A stretch of DNA of 64,000 nt, from NCBI GenBank assembly GCA_022225965.2, contig JAKJXP020000023.1:454741-518740 (forward strand), read 5' to 3'. Below the pieces are notes generated by a model. The model saw only the letters and a program-made list of their open reading frames with translations, searched no databases and was not told the origin of the DNA. The translations under genes and the position numbers were made by a program. Shown here piece by piece: positions 11,283 through 23,183 of the stretch. Positions within the stretch are counted from its first letter, which is position 1, and every line of letters begins with the position of its first letter. The stretch is from Diatrype stigma. Its lineage: Eukaryota; Ascomycota; Sordariomycetes; Xylariales; Diatrypaceae.

Positions 11283-11783
11283 TCACATAGCGGCGGCCAC
11301 AGCGCCAGCCGCGAACAGCGCGGCCGCAGCCACGGCGCCCGTCTCGCGAGGCCCGGGGGCGGGGTTGCTAGTGATGCGGGCGACGAGGGAGGAGCAGGCC
11401 TCGGTGCCGGTGGGGAGGACGGTGGCGACCTCGGAGACGTCGCTGCAGGCCTGCCAGAGGGCGCGGAAGTCGGAGACGTGGGCGTCGGCCCACGACGAGT
11501 ACGCCGTGGCCCAGCTGGTGAACTGCGAGCCCACGTCGCCCGTGATGAGCGGGTCGACGCACGCGTCCGTCTGCGTCACCGACGCCGTCTCCAGGTACTC
11601 CGTCACGGCCGCCGGCGGCGTCGGGTAGCCCGTAACCTCCGGCAGCACCGTCGACGCCACCGACAGGCACTCGTTCGTCCCGCGCGCCTCGATCGCCCGC
11701 GCGATCATGGCCGGGTGGGCGGGCAGCTCGTACGCGGAGGCTGCGAGCGCGAGGCCGAAGAAGGTGAGGGCGGTGAACTGCAT
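11283..11783 (-). CDS. Small secreted, probably GPI-anchored protein
   Basis: Single-exon 166-aa product. It begins with a classic signal peptide (MQFTALTFFGLALAASA) and ends in a hydrophobic Ala/Gly tail (GAVAAAALFAAGAVAAAM) preceded by a short Pro/Gly segment, the layout of a GPI-anchor attachment signal. The mature part holds four cysteines (in NECLS, DACVD, QACSD and EACSS), suggesting two disulfides, and is rich in Ser, Thr and Ala. I do not recognise a named domain; such proteins are common at fungal cell surfaces. The first true ATG is at 11783, since the frame upstream opens only with non-ATG codons. An alternative is a secreted protein without an anchor, if the tail is cleaved differently. 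Confidence 0.72.
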   Translation of the reverse strand: MQFTALTFFGLALAASAYELPAHPAMIARAIEARGTNECLSVASTVLPEVTGYPTPPAAVTEYLETASVTQTDACVDPLITGDVGSQFTSWATAYSSWADAHVSDFRALWQACSDVSEVATVLPTGTEACSSLVARITSNPAPGPRETGAVAAAALFAAGAVAAAM

Positions 11784-12942
11784 GGTTGGTGGTGTTGGTG
11801 GTAGTTGGTGGTGTTGGTAAGAGATGTATTGTAATTTTATTGGTTGATAGGATGTTATGCGGCGGACGTTATTGGATGTAAACAATGCTCACGTTCGCTA
11901 TGTAGGTAGCGATTAACGGGCAACTTGTGGTTGGATGGGGGTTTGTTTTGCTGGGTGAAGGTTGGAGTATAGAGGTCGATCACCCGCTTGTGGAGGAACT
12001 TGCTGTCTTATATACCCGTAGTTTCGTCAAACCCTGAGCAAGCATATCCGGGCCCATCTGACTTTCCCATCGTACTGTGCTAGGCTCCTGTGCTAGGTAG
12101 GCAATAAGTCCGGAACTGCCTCAACACAACCGATGCCATGGGAAACACAAACACAGCCAGGCCCGGCAGCCAAGAGAGGCGGAGGTGCAACCGAGTCTGA
12201 ACTAGCAGCCTAGGTAGCTGTAGGTAGCTACCGTAGCTGAAGGTCTTCGGTGGGCAATGGCGCCCGATTGAGTTTAGTTGTGACTAGCGGATGGCATTGA
12301 GATGAAGGCATTCCCCACCTGCCCACCTGCCCGCCTGCGAAGTGCGTTGAAGTCGTACGGAGGGCAAGATCAACCTCTCGTCAGTTGTCAACCAGCCCAG
12401 CTAGCGCGCGCTAGCCTCCACCGCGACTTCAGCTCGGGACGCTTGCCACTCTGGCGTGGTTCGGACTGGATCCATCCAGCCATCGTGAACCATCGCCTAC
12501 TAATTTACGCCTGATAATCGCAGCCACCACTTCAGCTTGTGTCACGATCTGTCACAATCAGTCGTACATAGTAGAAGGAGAGCTGCCACCCTATGAAACG
12601 ACTGATACACCTGCGGCTAATGTTCCGTACCTGCCGTTGATTCTTCTTTTTTCAATAATAAACAACCTTGAATAGACTGACTAGAGGCTCATTGATAAGT
12701 CGGATTCCCCTTGCCGTGCCACGTGCGTGCATGCTACCTGGCTGTCTGATAAAAATATATAGGCTAGATTAGGTTTGATAGACCATACGCTACGAGGTAT
12801 AGAGCCTAGCTTTTAAGGTTAAGCGCAGAATTACTGGATGCAGATTCCAGGCACCCAGAATTCAGCCCTGCGAAGACCAGGGCTCTTTCGGCTTGTGAGT
12901 TCCATGAGTCAGACGGTGTCTCTGGCTTGGCATAGTATAGTC
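11784..12942. other. Intergenic, promoter side of the secreted-protein gene
   Basis: 1.16 kb without a supported gene. It contains TTGGTGGT-type repeats just upstream of the 11783 start, a CCACCTGCCCACCTGCCCG simple repeat near 12315, and CCTAGGTAGCT-type palindromic words near 12210. The right end is the 3' flank of the TMEM42-like gene. Confidence 0.45.
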
Positions 12943-14367
12943 TTATGAATGGGCGGCAATGGCAGCAGTGGTAGCGTCCTCGTCTTCCTTCCTGCCGTCT
13001 TCGTCCTGCGGTAGGGTGCCGTACCCTTGACGTAGGGAGGAGTCCCCGGCCTCTGGGGCGGTGCTTCCTAGCAAGCGATCGCGGCTGTCACCTGTGACCT
13101 CATCGCCGCCTGGGCTAGTGCCCTCGCCCTTCCGCCCAACGATCACGTTGCCCGCGACCAGCATAGCCGCACCGAGCCACCAGAGCGGCGGTAGCGATTC
13201 GGCGAAGATGGCCAGGCCCAGCAGGGCGGTGATCATGAAGTTCGTGGACGTGTTCATGATGGACACTTGCGTCGTGGAATGGCCCTTGGACAGTGCCTGG
13301 GTGAACAGCGTCCACATCTATTACATCATAAATGTATGTTCTAGTTAGAGACGGGCCGCATAGATAGAAACAAACACACAGGTTGAAGCAAACATTCCGG
13401 TTCATGGGGAGGGAAAACTGGGGCAGACACAGCTTAGACTTTGGGGTGGGTTTCTTTTCTAACTTTAGATGAGTTCACGCTGAAATGCATGGCAATTCAA
13501 GCTTGAGTATCTCCAGAGTTTCGATCAGATGGAAAGGCAGTTTACACGGGAGAACAACGGAGATAGGACAAGGAATTAAGAACCAATGACAGACTTACCA
13601 CACCGTTGAAGACTATATTCAGACCGAAGAAAATCTGCACCAATAAGAGTGAGCGTTAGTTGGGTTTTCTTCATCTCACCCCTTTCGACAGGCCTATGCC
13701 GTTGTTATACGCCAAGATTCTGCAGTTCCGTGGCAAGGTGATTGAGACAGGCCAAGGGTCACGAAATAAACAGCATGGGAGCACATACGCATCGCACGAC
13801 AACTTCAATGACACCCTGGGAAGCCGTGAGTCCGAGGACCCCTGAGATGCCGCGGGCGATGTGTGTCGTCAGGCCATTGGTAGTTCTATTAGTTAGTTTA
13901 GTCAGCTTTTCGCCTTGCATTTGTAAGCCCCCATGCGGCTGGAGTTAAAAGAAGATCTGAGATCCGTTGTGTATGAGACTACATTGTAGCGAGCCACGAT
14001 GATTTGTTACGCACAATTTCGCAAAGACGCCGTTGAAAGCGGCGCAGCCACCGCTGGCGATCGCGTAGACGATCCACTGGTTCCTTGCCGTCCAGGACAA
14101 CGGGGACGAGGACGGTGGTGGTGGTGATGGCGGTGGGGCCCCATCCCACCCGGCACTCGCAGTACTCGCCGTGGCCTCCTCTTCCCGAGATTGCTGGGGT
14201 GAAGACGATGATGGCAAGGGTGGTGGCGAGGATGAACGGGTGCTGGGCTCTAAAGTATCGTGCATCTTCCCAGGGGCGTCGGCCACAGCGGGACGCCTCC
14301 TTAGCTCCGCGGATGATGATAGAGAAGACGGCACGGAAGAGGCGGTGGACTCTCCGGAGAGCGACAT
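12943..14367 (-). CDS. EamA/DMT-type membrane protein, TMEM42-like
   Basis: Four exons on the minus strand (14367-14015, 13885-13789, 13634-13599, 13317-12943), 286 aa. The C-terminal part is a small multi-span protein of the drug/metabolite-transporter (EamA) fold resembling TMEM42. Hydrophobic spans are seen at WIVYAIASGGCAAFNGVFAK, in the GISGVLGLTASQGV region, at IFFGLNIVFNGVMWTLFTQA, at MNTSTNFMITALLGLAIFA and at LWWLGAAMLVAGNVIVG. The first 90 residues are a Ser/Pro-rich, probably cytosolic extension, and the C-terminus is hydrophilic. Exon 1 uses a GTGCGT donor, chosen because it restores FAKLTTNGLTTHIA; the nearby GTAACA would break the frame. The start is the first ATG, because upstream in-frame starts are non-ATG. 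Substrate unknown. Exon 3 is only 36 nt. Confidence 0.75.
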
Positions 14368-14952
14368 TGCCTGTAGTAAAGACCTCCCGTACAATGATTG
14401 AGGCACGATGGCTGCTCTTTCTCGATTCGGTAGGTTTCCGTGACTCAACAAGGCCCCTTCCCGTGATAATCGCAGGAGAACTGTAGCTGTGCCGTAGGCC
14501 AGGATTCAGCGGTCGGCTTGTAATGATACCTGCCAAGAGGTATTATTATAGTATATTCCGGGCGTGTTCATGCAAATAAAGAACTCAAATGATCAAGCGT
14601 GGTTTTGTCTTTCTGTTTTCGTAAGGCGTCATAAGGTAGCCATCTCATATCGACAAGCAAGTAGGTATGTAGTTCGCATGATGACAATATGTTCATCACC
14701 TGGGCACTGGACCTCGGGACGTTCTATTACCTAAGATTTGAGCCACATAAATAGTGGATCCTGAGCATCCCAAAAGCCAGCAGACTCAGCCACCGTTAAA
14801 CTAGGTACATGTTACGCTGTATAGATCGATAGGGGTTGGGCGCAGTGTTTCGGAAGTATACATTGTGCTACATTGTGCAGCAAAAATAGAAACATCTATA
14901 CCCACTGGCCAATATTTACAGACAAGGACCAAAATACCAAGGGAAAAGCCTG
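14368..14952. other. Intergenic between two minus-strand genes
   Basis: 585 bp holding the upstream region of the TMEM42-like gene and the 3' flank of the CLC gene. No gene or repeat is recognised. Confidence 0.5.
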
Positions 14953-17830
14953 CTATCTGCTCTCTAATTCAAGTCCACCGTCATCATCGACGATGTCCTC
15001 GTCGCCGTCCATGATATGCCCTTGACGATCACTGCTGCCACGACTGCCGCCACGAATACCACCGCGCCCGCCGCGCCCGCCGCCACCGCTGCCCCGCCTC
15101 CTCAGGGGCCGCCTCTCCTCAGCCGGGCTCGCGAGCCGGATGCGGCCGCCACTCGCGGTGGTGACGCGGTCGGAGAGCCAGGCGGCCCAGCGGCTCATGG
15201 CGCCCCAGAGGCGCTCCTGGCTCTCGGCGAGGCCGCGGTCCTCGTGGGGGTTCTCGGTGGCCTCGGTCTTGAACTGGTAGCGGAGGCAGTCCTTGACGGT
15301 GAGCAGGCCGCGGAGGCGGCCGTGGTGCTCGACCAGGACGACGCGCGGGCCGATCTTCTGGAACAGCTCCATGACCGTCTCCAGCGGCAGGCGCGGGTGC
15401 ACCGTCACCGGCGTCGCGTCCACGTAGCGCCCGAAGTCGATCGAGGCCGACGACGCGCTGAAGTCCATGCCGCTGCTGCTGTTGATCGTGACGGCCGGCG
15501 TGAGCGGCGGCATCACCTGCGCCGAGGCTGGCGGCGAGAAGTTGCACTTCGCGAGGGGGCTGATCGTGGCTCGGCGCTCGCGCCGCAGGCGGTCGATGGC
15601 GTAGCGAAGCTCGGTGGTTCCAATGTAGCCAATAAGGATCTTAGACGTTTCGTCCTCGACGATGGGGAAACCCTGGTACTCGGGTTGACTGAGGAGGTCC
15701 TCGACAGCTTTGAGCGTCATCCCATGCATTGGTATCGAAACCACATCCTTAGATGTCATAGCAGCAGATACAGGAACGCCGAAATTGTGCTCTTCCTTGT
15801 TGTCAAGAAAAGGAAACCCGCTGAACCATATCATGCGGTCAGCAATGCCGCCTTTGCCCCCTAGGGTTTCTGATACTGCCTTCGTAACACCAACGACAAT
15901 CATCGTCGGTAAGATGTAATCTAAAGCTCCCGTAAGCTCGAACATTATGACCACGACGGAAACTGTAATGTGCATAATGCCACTGAGAGCCGCTGCGGCA
16001 CCAAGGAAAGCATAGGTTCCAGGAGTGACGCACGGCTCATCCGGCGTGCAAGCCGCAAAGAATGCTGCCTCTGGATGCGCATCGTGAATCACTTGCACGA
16101 GGATACCAACCGTGCGTCCAAACGAGGCTCCGACAGCCATGGATGGAACGAATATACCGGCAGGTACCTTGCAGCCATAGGATATTATGACTAAAAACAT
16201 TCGAATCACCGTAGCTAATACGAGTGAGAAGATGTTTGCCCACCGCCTATCAGGCTCACAAAGTCCATGGTAATCTTCCGCACCCTCACATTCCAGGAAC
16301 AGGATCTCCATGCTCTCCGTCATATCGATTCGCAGGAATGCGTTGGGGTAGCAGATGACAGCTGTTCCGAAAGCCAACAAGGTCGCTTCGAGGATAGCCC
16401 ATTTCGTGAGGTATTTCTTCCGGAAGGTTTGCACCCTCAGATTCCACTTGATGACGAATGCGCCATACAAGCCTCCGAACACGCCAATGATAACGTAGAA
16501 CAACACCTCGAAGAAGTGCCACGTCCGGTCATACTTGACCTGGAACATGACCAGCTGCCCGGTCCGGAAAGGGTTCATCGCAGCGAGGACAGCAGTTCCA
16601 ACTAGGGCACAGAAATAGCTCCGCCACATGGTTTTCAGAGGGAAGTAGCTGGACATCTCCTCTAGGGAGAACAGCACGCCTCCGATCGGACTGCCGAATG
16701 CAACTGCCACGCCAGCAGCCGCACAGGCGCTCAGGATTTCCCGCGTCTTAGAGGCGTTCCGCCGATACTTGTCGAACATACGCGAGATGACGTTGCCGGT
16801 GCACACGGCATAATGGACGCTGGGCCCCTCCTTGCCGACGGACAGCCCGGACGCGATGGCAAGCGGGAGCGCGATGGACTTGATGACCAGTGTCCAGAAG
16901 CCCAGGAACCCCTTCATCACGAAGCCGGCGATGATGCATTTGATTTCGGAGATGCCCGATCCGGCGGCATATGGCGCGAACGATTTCACGAGCGCGGCCG
17001 ACGTGAATGCGAAAAGTGTCTGCGTGTTGGGGAAAAAAAGACTGAGCACACCAGAGACAAAGTCTGAATGGGGGAGAACTGTTTCACCTTACCCCGAACG
17101 TGATGTATATCACGTAGTTTGCGGGCTCGAAGCCCGTCCACCGGTGCCAGTGAGGGCAGCCGTTGTCCTCGCCCCAACAGCAGAATTGCTCGTTCAGATG
17201 GAAGCCGGTGGTGCAGTACCCCATCTTGATATCGGACAGCCATTCGGTGTAGATGTTCAAGAACGCAGCGTTGAGGCCGATGGCGGCACCTATCAAGGTC
17301 ACCACGATCCAGCCTTGAGCGGCGTCGTAGGACTCCCATAGCTTGTACCGCCATGTGACCTTGCCGCCGCTGGACAGGCCTGCTGCTTTCTTCCGCCGTT
17401 CCTTCCGGCGCAATCGCTCGCGCGCCGCATCCTTCACCCAGTCTGTGTGTCATCATCGTCTTAGTAGACTGCCCTGGGGCTGGTTGATCTCGAGTAGCGC
17501 TCGACGGTGCATACCTATCGTTGTAAAATCCTATTGGTGGAAGAGCACCAGTTAGCCACGGGCTTTTTTCTTCTTCTTGTTGTCGTTGCTTTGCTTGACA
17601 GGCAAGATGATGGCAATAGCGCAACAAACCTCATATCTCTTGATCTCCGCAATCTCCTCCTCGATCTGCTGCTGGGCAGGCGCATCGTGAACTTCGCTCC
17701 CGCCTTCGCCTTGTTCCGCGGTGGATATCGCAAAGGAGATGCGCGAGCTGACCGAGGGCCGCTGGCCCACCGAAGGCCGATGGATTGACTGAGGACGCCC
17801 TATGGAAACGGAGCTTCTTCTTGAAAACAT
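14953..17830 (-). CDS. CLC-family chloride/proton exchanger
   Basis: Four exons on the minus strand (17830-17630, 17530-17515, 17442-17093, 17019-14953), 877 aa. Exon 2 is a 16-nt micro-exon encoding DFTTI plus one base. It is bounded by AG and GT and restores KRYEDFTTIDWVKDAARER. The CLC signatures are GSGISE (residues 209-214), GKEGP (251-255, gating Glu253) and FSLEEMS with Glu310. The 57-residue spacing of those two glutamates is that expected for an exchanger (internal proton glutamate) rather than a channel. GSGIS replaces the animal GSGIP, as I recall for fungal Gef1-like members. Two CBS domains follow the membrane part (about residues 600-780), then an Arg/Gly-rich tail and an acidic end. 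The likely location is the Golgi, endosome or vacuole, where CLCs support acidification and copper/iron metallation. Confidence 0.93.
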
Positions 17831-18629
17831 CACAAACTTGCGATCATGATCAGGACCTACTAACTAAGTATGTAGCTACCTGGTTGAAGAAGTGATATGA
17901 AGCTGAATTACGTAGGCCTAGATATGGACGTACTAACTGTAGGCAAGTTGTACATACAGTAGATTAGCGATACGTATTACCTAAAAGTTGGTAAATGAAC
18001 GCTATTTGCTATAGGAAGTTAAGCTTTTGTAGGCTCTGAAGCTGCTGGCCAAGCCGCCTACAAGTGGGTTAAACTGCCCTGCATTGACCTCTAAAGCTGA
18101 AGTACAGGGCCCGCTTTTCGATTAATGGGATCAGGACGCGACCTCGAATTCCTACGCGTGCAAGTCCACGGGTGTGTCTTTTCAGGAGGTACGAAGTATA
18201 CGAAGTACTCACTTCCAATACTATCAGAAGGTTGCTCTACTCCGACTCACTACCGTTATCTTGAAACATCTTGCTTTAGGCTTGACTTACAGACACTTGC
18301 ATTCAATACGGTAAGCAATTCTACATACTGTATGCCGTGATCAGCTGTGCGGTTATGTGATATGACAAAACCTTGAGCGCATCTGGGCCTGAAGGTAGTT
18401 ATCAGAGGTCCCCGGGGAGCAATGTTGAACCTACAGTTTTAGCCTTGACCTCTATCCATGACTGATAGCCCCATCCCTTCTTTCTTCTTTCCCGCATTCC
18501 AACTGCTAACCCATCAATATCCAGTGCAAATTGCAGTAATACAGAGCAGACTTGGGACCTTTCTCACTTGGTCCTCACAAAACTTCCTATCACCAGAGGA
18601 TCACACTAGAACATCAGTAAACCGCCATC
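17831..18629. promoter_or_regulatory. Divergent CLC/DPB3 intergenic region
   Basis: 799 bp between divergent genes, so it should hold both promoters. Near 18188-18210 the octamer TACGAAGT occurs twice in tandem (ACGAAGTATACGAAGTAC). No gene is recognised. Confidence 0.5.
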
Positions 18630-19606
18630 ATGCCATACAATACCACGGCTATTCCCCCTAGAAAGGAAGCCACGGGCCAGACACAACTGCCTTGTAAGTG
18701 GCCACTTAGATTCGTGGGCAATTGCTTGTTAAACTTACACGTTCCGCAGTATCTCGAGTGAAGAAGATCATTGCGCAGGATCAGGACATCGGCATCTGTT
18801 CTAACAATGCATCCTTTGTGATCACCCTCGCAACTGTAAGTTCGCCTGCCTGCCTGCCTGCCTGCCTGCCTGGTGTGCCTTGCTAGGCACCGTCCGTCTG
18901 GCTGTATCTATCCATCTATCCATTGTCCCGTAACTCACCCCGTGCGCCATGCTTCAGGAGATGTTCATCCAGTACATCGCCTCCGAGGGCCTGAACATGG
19001 CTAAGCTAGAGCGGAAGCCCCGGCGGAACATCCAGTACAAAGATATAGGTAGGTACTCATTACGCGCCTCTCCTTCCCTCACTCATACCCACCCCATCTA
19101 TACGTACAAGCTCCTATGATGATTAACACACACCCAAAGCGAACGCCGTGTCCCACCAGGACAACCTAGAGTTCCTCTCGGACATGGTCCCCAAGACCGT
19201 GCCCTACAAGCAGATCAAGGCCCAGGCCGCCGCGAAGCGCGCGCAGCTCAACGGCCAGCGCACCGCCAACGAGCGCGCTGCTGCGGGAGCCGGAGGGGCC
19301 GGAGAGGGGGCCGGATCCGAGGACTCGCCGCATCCCACCCCAGCTACCGGAGCGCCGAACGGCAAGAAGCACAAGTCCACGCCGAGCAGTGGCGGCGGGC
19401 GCGCGAGCTTGAACGGCAGCATCAGCGGTAGTGGCGGTGGCGGCGGCGGCGCTACGATCTCTGGTCTGCTGACTGGTGCGGCAGCAGCCCGGCGGCAGGC
19501 GAGCAGCAACGAGGAGGATGGGCCGGAAGACCCGAATGACCAGTTGCAATTCGAGGCGAGCCAGGCGAGGGGGGAGGACGGGGATGATGTCGAGATGACT
19601 GGCTAA
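18630..19606 (+). CDS. dpb3: Histone-fold protein, Dpb3/CHRAC1-like
   Basis: Four exons (18630-18693, 18750-18835, 18958-19048, 19140-19606), 235 aa. The restored N-terminus has the histone-fold signature LPLSRVKKIIAQD, then CSNNASFVITLATEMFIQYI and the third helix (DIANAVSHQDNLEFLSDMVP), ending with VPYKQIKAQ. This pattern fits Dpb3 (DNA polymerase epsilon small subunit) and its animal relative CHRAC1/CHRAC15, which pair with Dpb4-type partners. NF-YC is a more distant alternative. The C-terminal half is low complexity: Ala/Gly/Ser-rich with an acidic end (EDGDDVEMTG). Intron 2 contains a pure GCCT tetramer repeat (about 18844-18871). All junctions have GTAAGT/GTAGGT donors and AG acceptors. 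Confidence 0.78.
18844..18871 (+). repeat. GCCT tetranucleotide microsatellite in DPB3 intron 2
   Basis: About six tandem copies of CTGC/GCCT lie just inside intron 2 of the Dpb3-like gene, shortly after the donor. Length variation here would not alter the protein. Confidence 0.8.
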
Positions 19607-19972
19607 GAAGGGAACGAACATCCATGGGTGGAAGGAGAGTGTTGCGGGAAAGGGGGGAGGTATAGAAACGGGGTCTGCTCAGGATTAACAGATCAACAAA
19701 GCAACTAGCTACGTTTTATGGGTTACCATGAGTGTTGAGGCGCTGGCTGGCTGCTTGGAACAAAGTCCACTTTTAGGCCTATTCGTCATAATGAACCGAG
19801 CAATTGGGTTAACTTTGTTTATTAATCATGGGTATATCCCGAGCATGCTTTTTGTGATAGTGCCTAATCTGACCTTTCATCACCCTAACCCTATGTGTCG
19901 ATTTCTGATGTTTTGTTCGTTTTCTCCGCGAACGCGAGCCCATCAGCTAGCTCGCCCATCCCACCCCTTCGT
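19607..19972. other. Convergent DPB3/LEA1 3' flanks
   Basis: 366 bp between two convergent genes, holding both 3' untranslated regions. No gene is seen. Confidence 0.5.
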
Positions 19973-21119
19973 TCACTCCTCCATCTCATCGCCGTCGAGA
20001 TGGACGCCGGCAGGCAGCCTGCCCTCCCGCAGCATCGTCTCCAGCCGCGTGATCTCGTCCAGGCTCGTCGCCTTCTTGATCATATCCTGCAGCCTCTTCT
20101 TCTCCTTCTCCGTGAGCTTGATCCTCGCCATCTTCGTCGCGAGACCGCCGCTACCGCCGCCGCCAGATGAGCCACCACCGGCGGTCAGCAGCGAGGCCGA
20201 GTCGAACGTCTTCGACTTGATGCCCATGAGCTTCGACGCCAGCTCCGTCGGCTCCTCGGGCGTGCCGAAGAGCTCCCCCGCCCGCTTCCGCTCCGCGTCC
20301 TTGACCTTCGCGTAGTCCAGGAACCGGACCGACCGACATCGCCAGAGGACCCAATACCGGTAGTTCTGCCCAAATGGAAACGAAGGTTCCCGCTGTTAGC
20401 TATTTTGCACCTCCTTTTTTGTTTGTTTCCTGCCCGCCCCCAAAGGTGGGAAAGGCCAACAATCTCTCAGCTTACCTCCTTCTTCGTGACGGGGTTGTCT
20501 TTAAGCACTAGGTGCGTGAGGTGCGGAAAGGTCCCTAAGGCATCCAGGTCGGCTAGCTCCCTCAGGTTGTTTGACTCCAGTTGCAGATTCGTCAGGTTCG
20601 GGATCGAGTTGGCGAGCGTCGGCTGTATGGAGGAGACGCGGTTGCGCGCGAACAGCAGGGTGCGTATCCGCGGGGAGAGCGGGAAGTTGCCCAACACCTG
20701 GATGTCATTGTCGACGAAATCTATAGCATCTTGGGGCTGCAGCGATTGGAGCGAGTTGAGGGGTCCTAGTTTAGCAATTCATCCTCAAACGTGAACGTGT
20801 CGATAGGATAGGAACGTGGCAACACCATAAAACAGGAGCAAGAAATATCTGGGGAGAAGGATAGAGGGAGGGAAGGAAGTAGCAGGGCTTGACTTACTCC
20901 TGCAACACCCAGGTTCTCGATGGCGGGAATGCGATGACCTGTTATCACGACCCGGCGAAAGGCCTCGCTATCAACTCTGCTCTTGCTAGATCATGTGAAA
21001 CGACACAACAAAGTGTAGTATCTGTTCTTTTCTGACGTACCTCGGAGCTCGAGCTCGCGCTCCTTCAGCGCATTGAGCCACGAGGGCGAGTTCTGAAGCA
21101 ACTCGGCCGTGAGCCTCAT
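19973..21119 (-). CDS. lea1: U2 snRNP protein A' (Lea1)
   Basis: Four exons on the minus strand (21119-21041, 20938-20898, 20736-20476, 20365-19973), 257 aa. U2A'/Lea1 is a leucine-rich-repeat protein that pairs with U2B'' and binds the U2 snRNA stem-loop IV region in the spliceosome. The restored sequence begins MRLTAELLQNSP, continues GHRIPAIENLGVAG, and then gives the LRR block DFVDNDIQVLGNFPLSPRI, LFARNRVSSIQ, LTNLQLESNNLRELADL and LTHLVLKDNPVTKKENYRYW. The LRR cap ends in VRFLDYAKVKDAERKRA. The C-terminus is a Gly-rich linker plus a basic/acidic helix (about 190-257) absent from the shortest orthologues. Exon 2 is only 41 nt. Phases agree at all three junctions. Confidence 0.92.
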
Positions 21120-21522
21120 GATGATGCTGGTGCGGGTGCGGATGCAGATGATGGGGCTCTTCTAGGCGTAGGATCTGGCTGGGTTTACCTCTGTGTTTTC
21201 GGGTTTTGGGTACTCTGCCTAGTGGGAAACCATTCGTACCGATGCAGATAGGCTCAATCGTGTCTGTCTATGTGTGCAGTGCAGGCGACGAAGTTTGGGC
21301 TTGTTGTGGTGTCTATGCCCGCGTCGAAACAGCACGTGCAAGGCTGAGGCTGTCCAGGATGAGGTAGCTTTGGAATTGAAAAATAAATGGCCTGGAGTTT
21401 AGCCTAGCTGCAATGCACTGTGCGGTACTTCATACTTGTATGTATGAGCAGTACCATACATACAAGGTACCTACCTAGGTAAATAGTGTCACCTAATTAT
21501 GGAGGCGGGGCATGGCTACCTC
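21120..21522. other. LEA1 upstream region up to the LTR element
   Basis: 403 bp with the LEA1 promoter side. TACATACAAGG-type words and the exact palindrome TACCTAGGTA (21472-21481) occur just before the insertion site. No gene is seen. Confidence 0.5.
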
Positions 21523-21709
21523 TGTGCTTCTGCGCCCGGTCCTTCGAATCCCTAGGGAATTACTGCTATTAGCAATTTACTTAGGATTATACTAAAGGTC
21601 CGGATTGGTTATTAAATTAAAGTTAATTATAGTTATGCGTTTTAAGTTATTAAAATTTTATATTCCGATTTTCCGATCCTTAGTATTATGGGAAATGCTC
21701 GGATTTATA
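21523..21709 (-). repeat. LTR (3' LTR of the minus-strand element)
   Basis: 187 bp, matching 23184-23370 with predominantly transition differences. Strongly AT-shifted relative to its partner, including loss of the terminal CA to TA. Confidence 0.85.
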
Positions 21710-22206
21710 ATTATTTCCCTTTTTTATTATAATCGTTTTTAATTATTATCGTTAATTTCCCTTTTTATTAAGCGCCGACGATTTTATTTCAAAAATTGCT
21801 TATTCGCATATTACATGTTACGTACGGGATATTCGTTTTTTATAAAGGCCGGAAATAAATTCGTTCCGTTATATTTGTTTTGTAATTGGATTTTTTCGGA
21901 ACTTCGTAAATAATACGTATTATCGGGATAACAATTAATTACGTTTTAAAGCCCGTCGTAATAAGGCTCGTGCTTTTCTTGGCGTTAGCGAATGCAAAAA
22001 ACCCAATCGTCCGGAACGTACGTTTTAATAAGTTCTTTCTTTTTTTAAAGGTATATTCGTATTTTATTACAAAACGCCTTTATATTATTAAAGCGGGCCT
22101 TCGCGAGCGGTATTTCGTAATTTGCTGCTAATAGCTTATTATTTTAAAGCTTTTTCTTTTTCATCGATTCGCAAGAGTATTCGTAGAATTCCGATAAGGT
22201 CTATTT

Positions 22207-22800
22207 TTAAAAAGGAATTATGCCGAATAATAAAAAATATGGGCTATAGCCGCTTAATTTAGGGGTACGGTTATAAATAATTACCGTTCGTTGCAATAAT
22301 TCGGGCAACGAACGGGCCGTAGGATTTATTTGGTATTTGCGTAGCATAATTTTCTTTAGGTCCTTATTAATCTTTTTTATTTTTCCGTTACCCCTTAGGC
22401 GCCCTGGTATAACAGCCTTCACGATGGAGCCTTATTTCTTATTCCAGACGTTCGCGGCTTTATTTTTAAAGGCGCCGGCGTTGTTACTGATCCACTTTTT
22501 AAAGGTATCGTTATTTTATTTTTTGCCTCGGTATGGCCCATTTTTGCGGCATTACTCGGAAATATAATCGGAGGCTATATTCTTTTTATTCGTTCTTTTT
22601 GCGAACCTTAAATGTGGTTTATAACGGGCGGCATATATGCCATATTAATCTTTTCCTTTATTCGCGGTTTATCGTAATAAAGTAAACGCTAGGTATACGG
22701 TATATATTAATTTTAATCGAATTCGGACGGTTTGCGGAAACCAATTGGCGATTTCGCATTGCCGGCGATGGCCGCTTTTTCGATATTAAATGTAGGCTAT
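22207..22800 (-). pseudogene. Integrase remnant of the deleted LTR element
   Basis: A minus-strand frame with stops. The last open piece (22422-22207) contains RGNGKIKKINKDLKKIM, then the segment IYNRTPKLSGYSPYFLLFG, which is the conserved end of Ty3/gypsy integrase cores (the NRTP...GYSPFFLLYG region). The other LTR element in the window has a clearly related segment. Upstream residues before a stop resemble the core around DNG...F. No complete domain remains. Confidence 0.7.
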
Positions 22801-23183
22801 TATTGTTGCTATTAAATCCATTCGCTTTTTCGACGAAATTATTAATCCGGCATTTCGACTTTTTTGCTTTTGGGCTTAATATCGAAATACGCGGTTATTT
22901 TCGTAATTTTACCCATTAAGTAATTTAGGTTATCTTTTATCAAGGTATTTCTTTATTCGATATTTTCGAACTTTTTATCGAAAAGTTCGTATAATATGCC
23001 GTTTTTTTAAACGGGCTTCGTATCCGTAAGGGATTCAACAAAGGTGCCGCCTTAGGCCGAAACGCCCTTGGGTTATTCCTTCGCATTAGCGTTACTTTTT
23101 GCCATTATCGGTTATTAAAAAAAATTCGTAAGAAAATAAAATAAATTTTGCGTTATTAGCGTTAATTTATAAAAATAATTATT

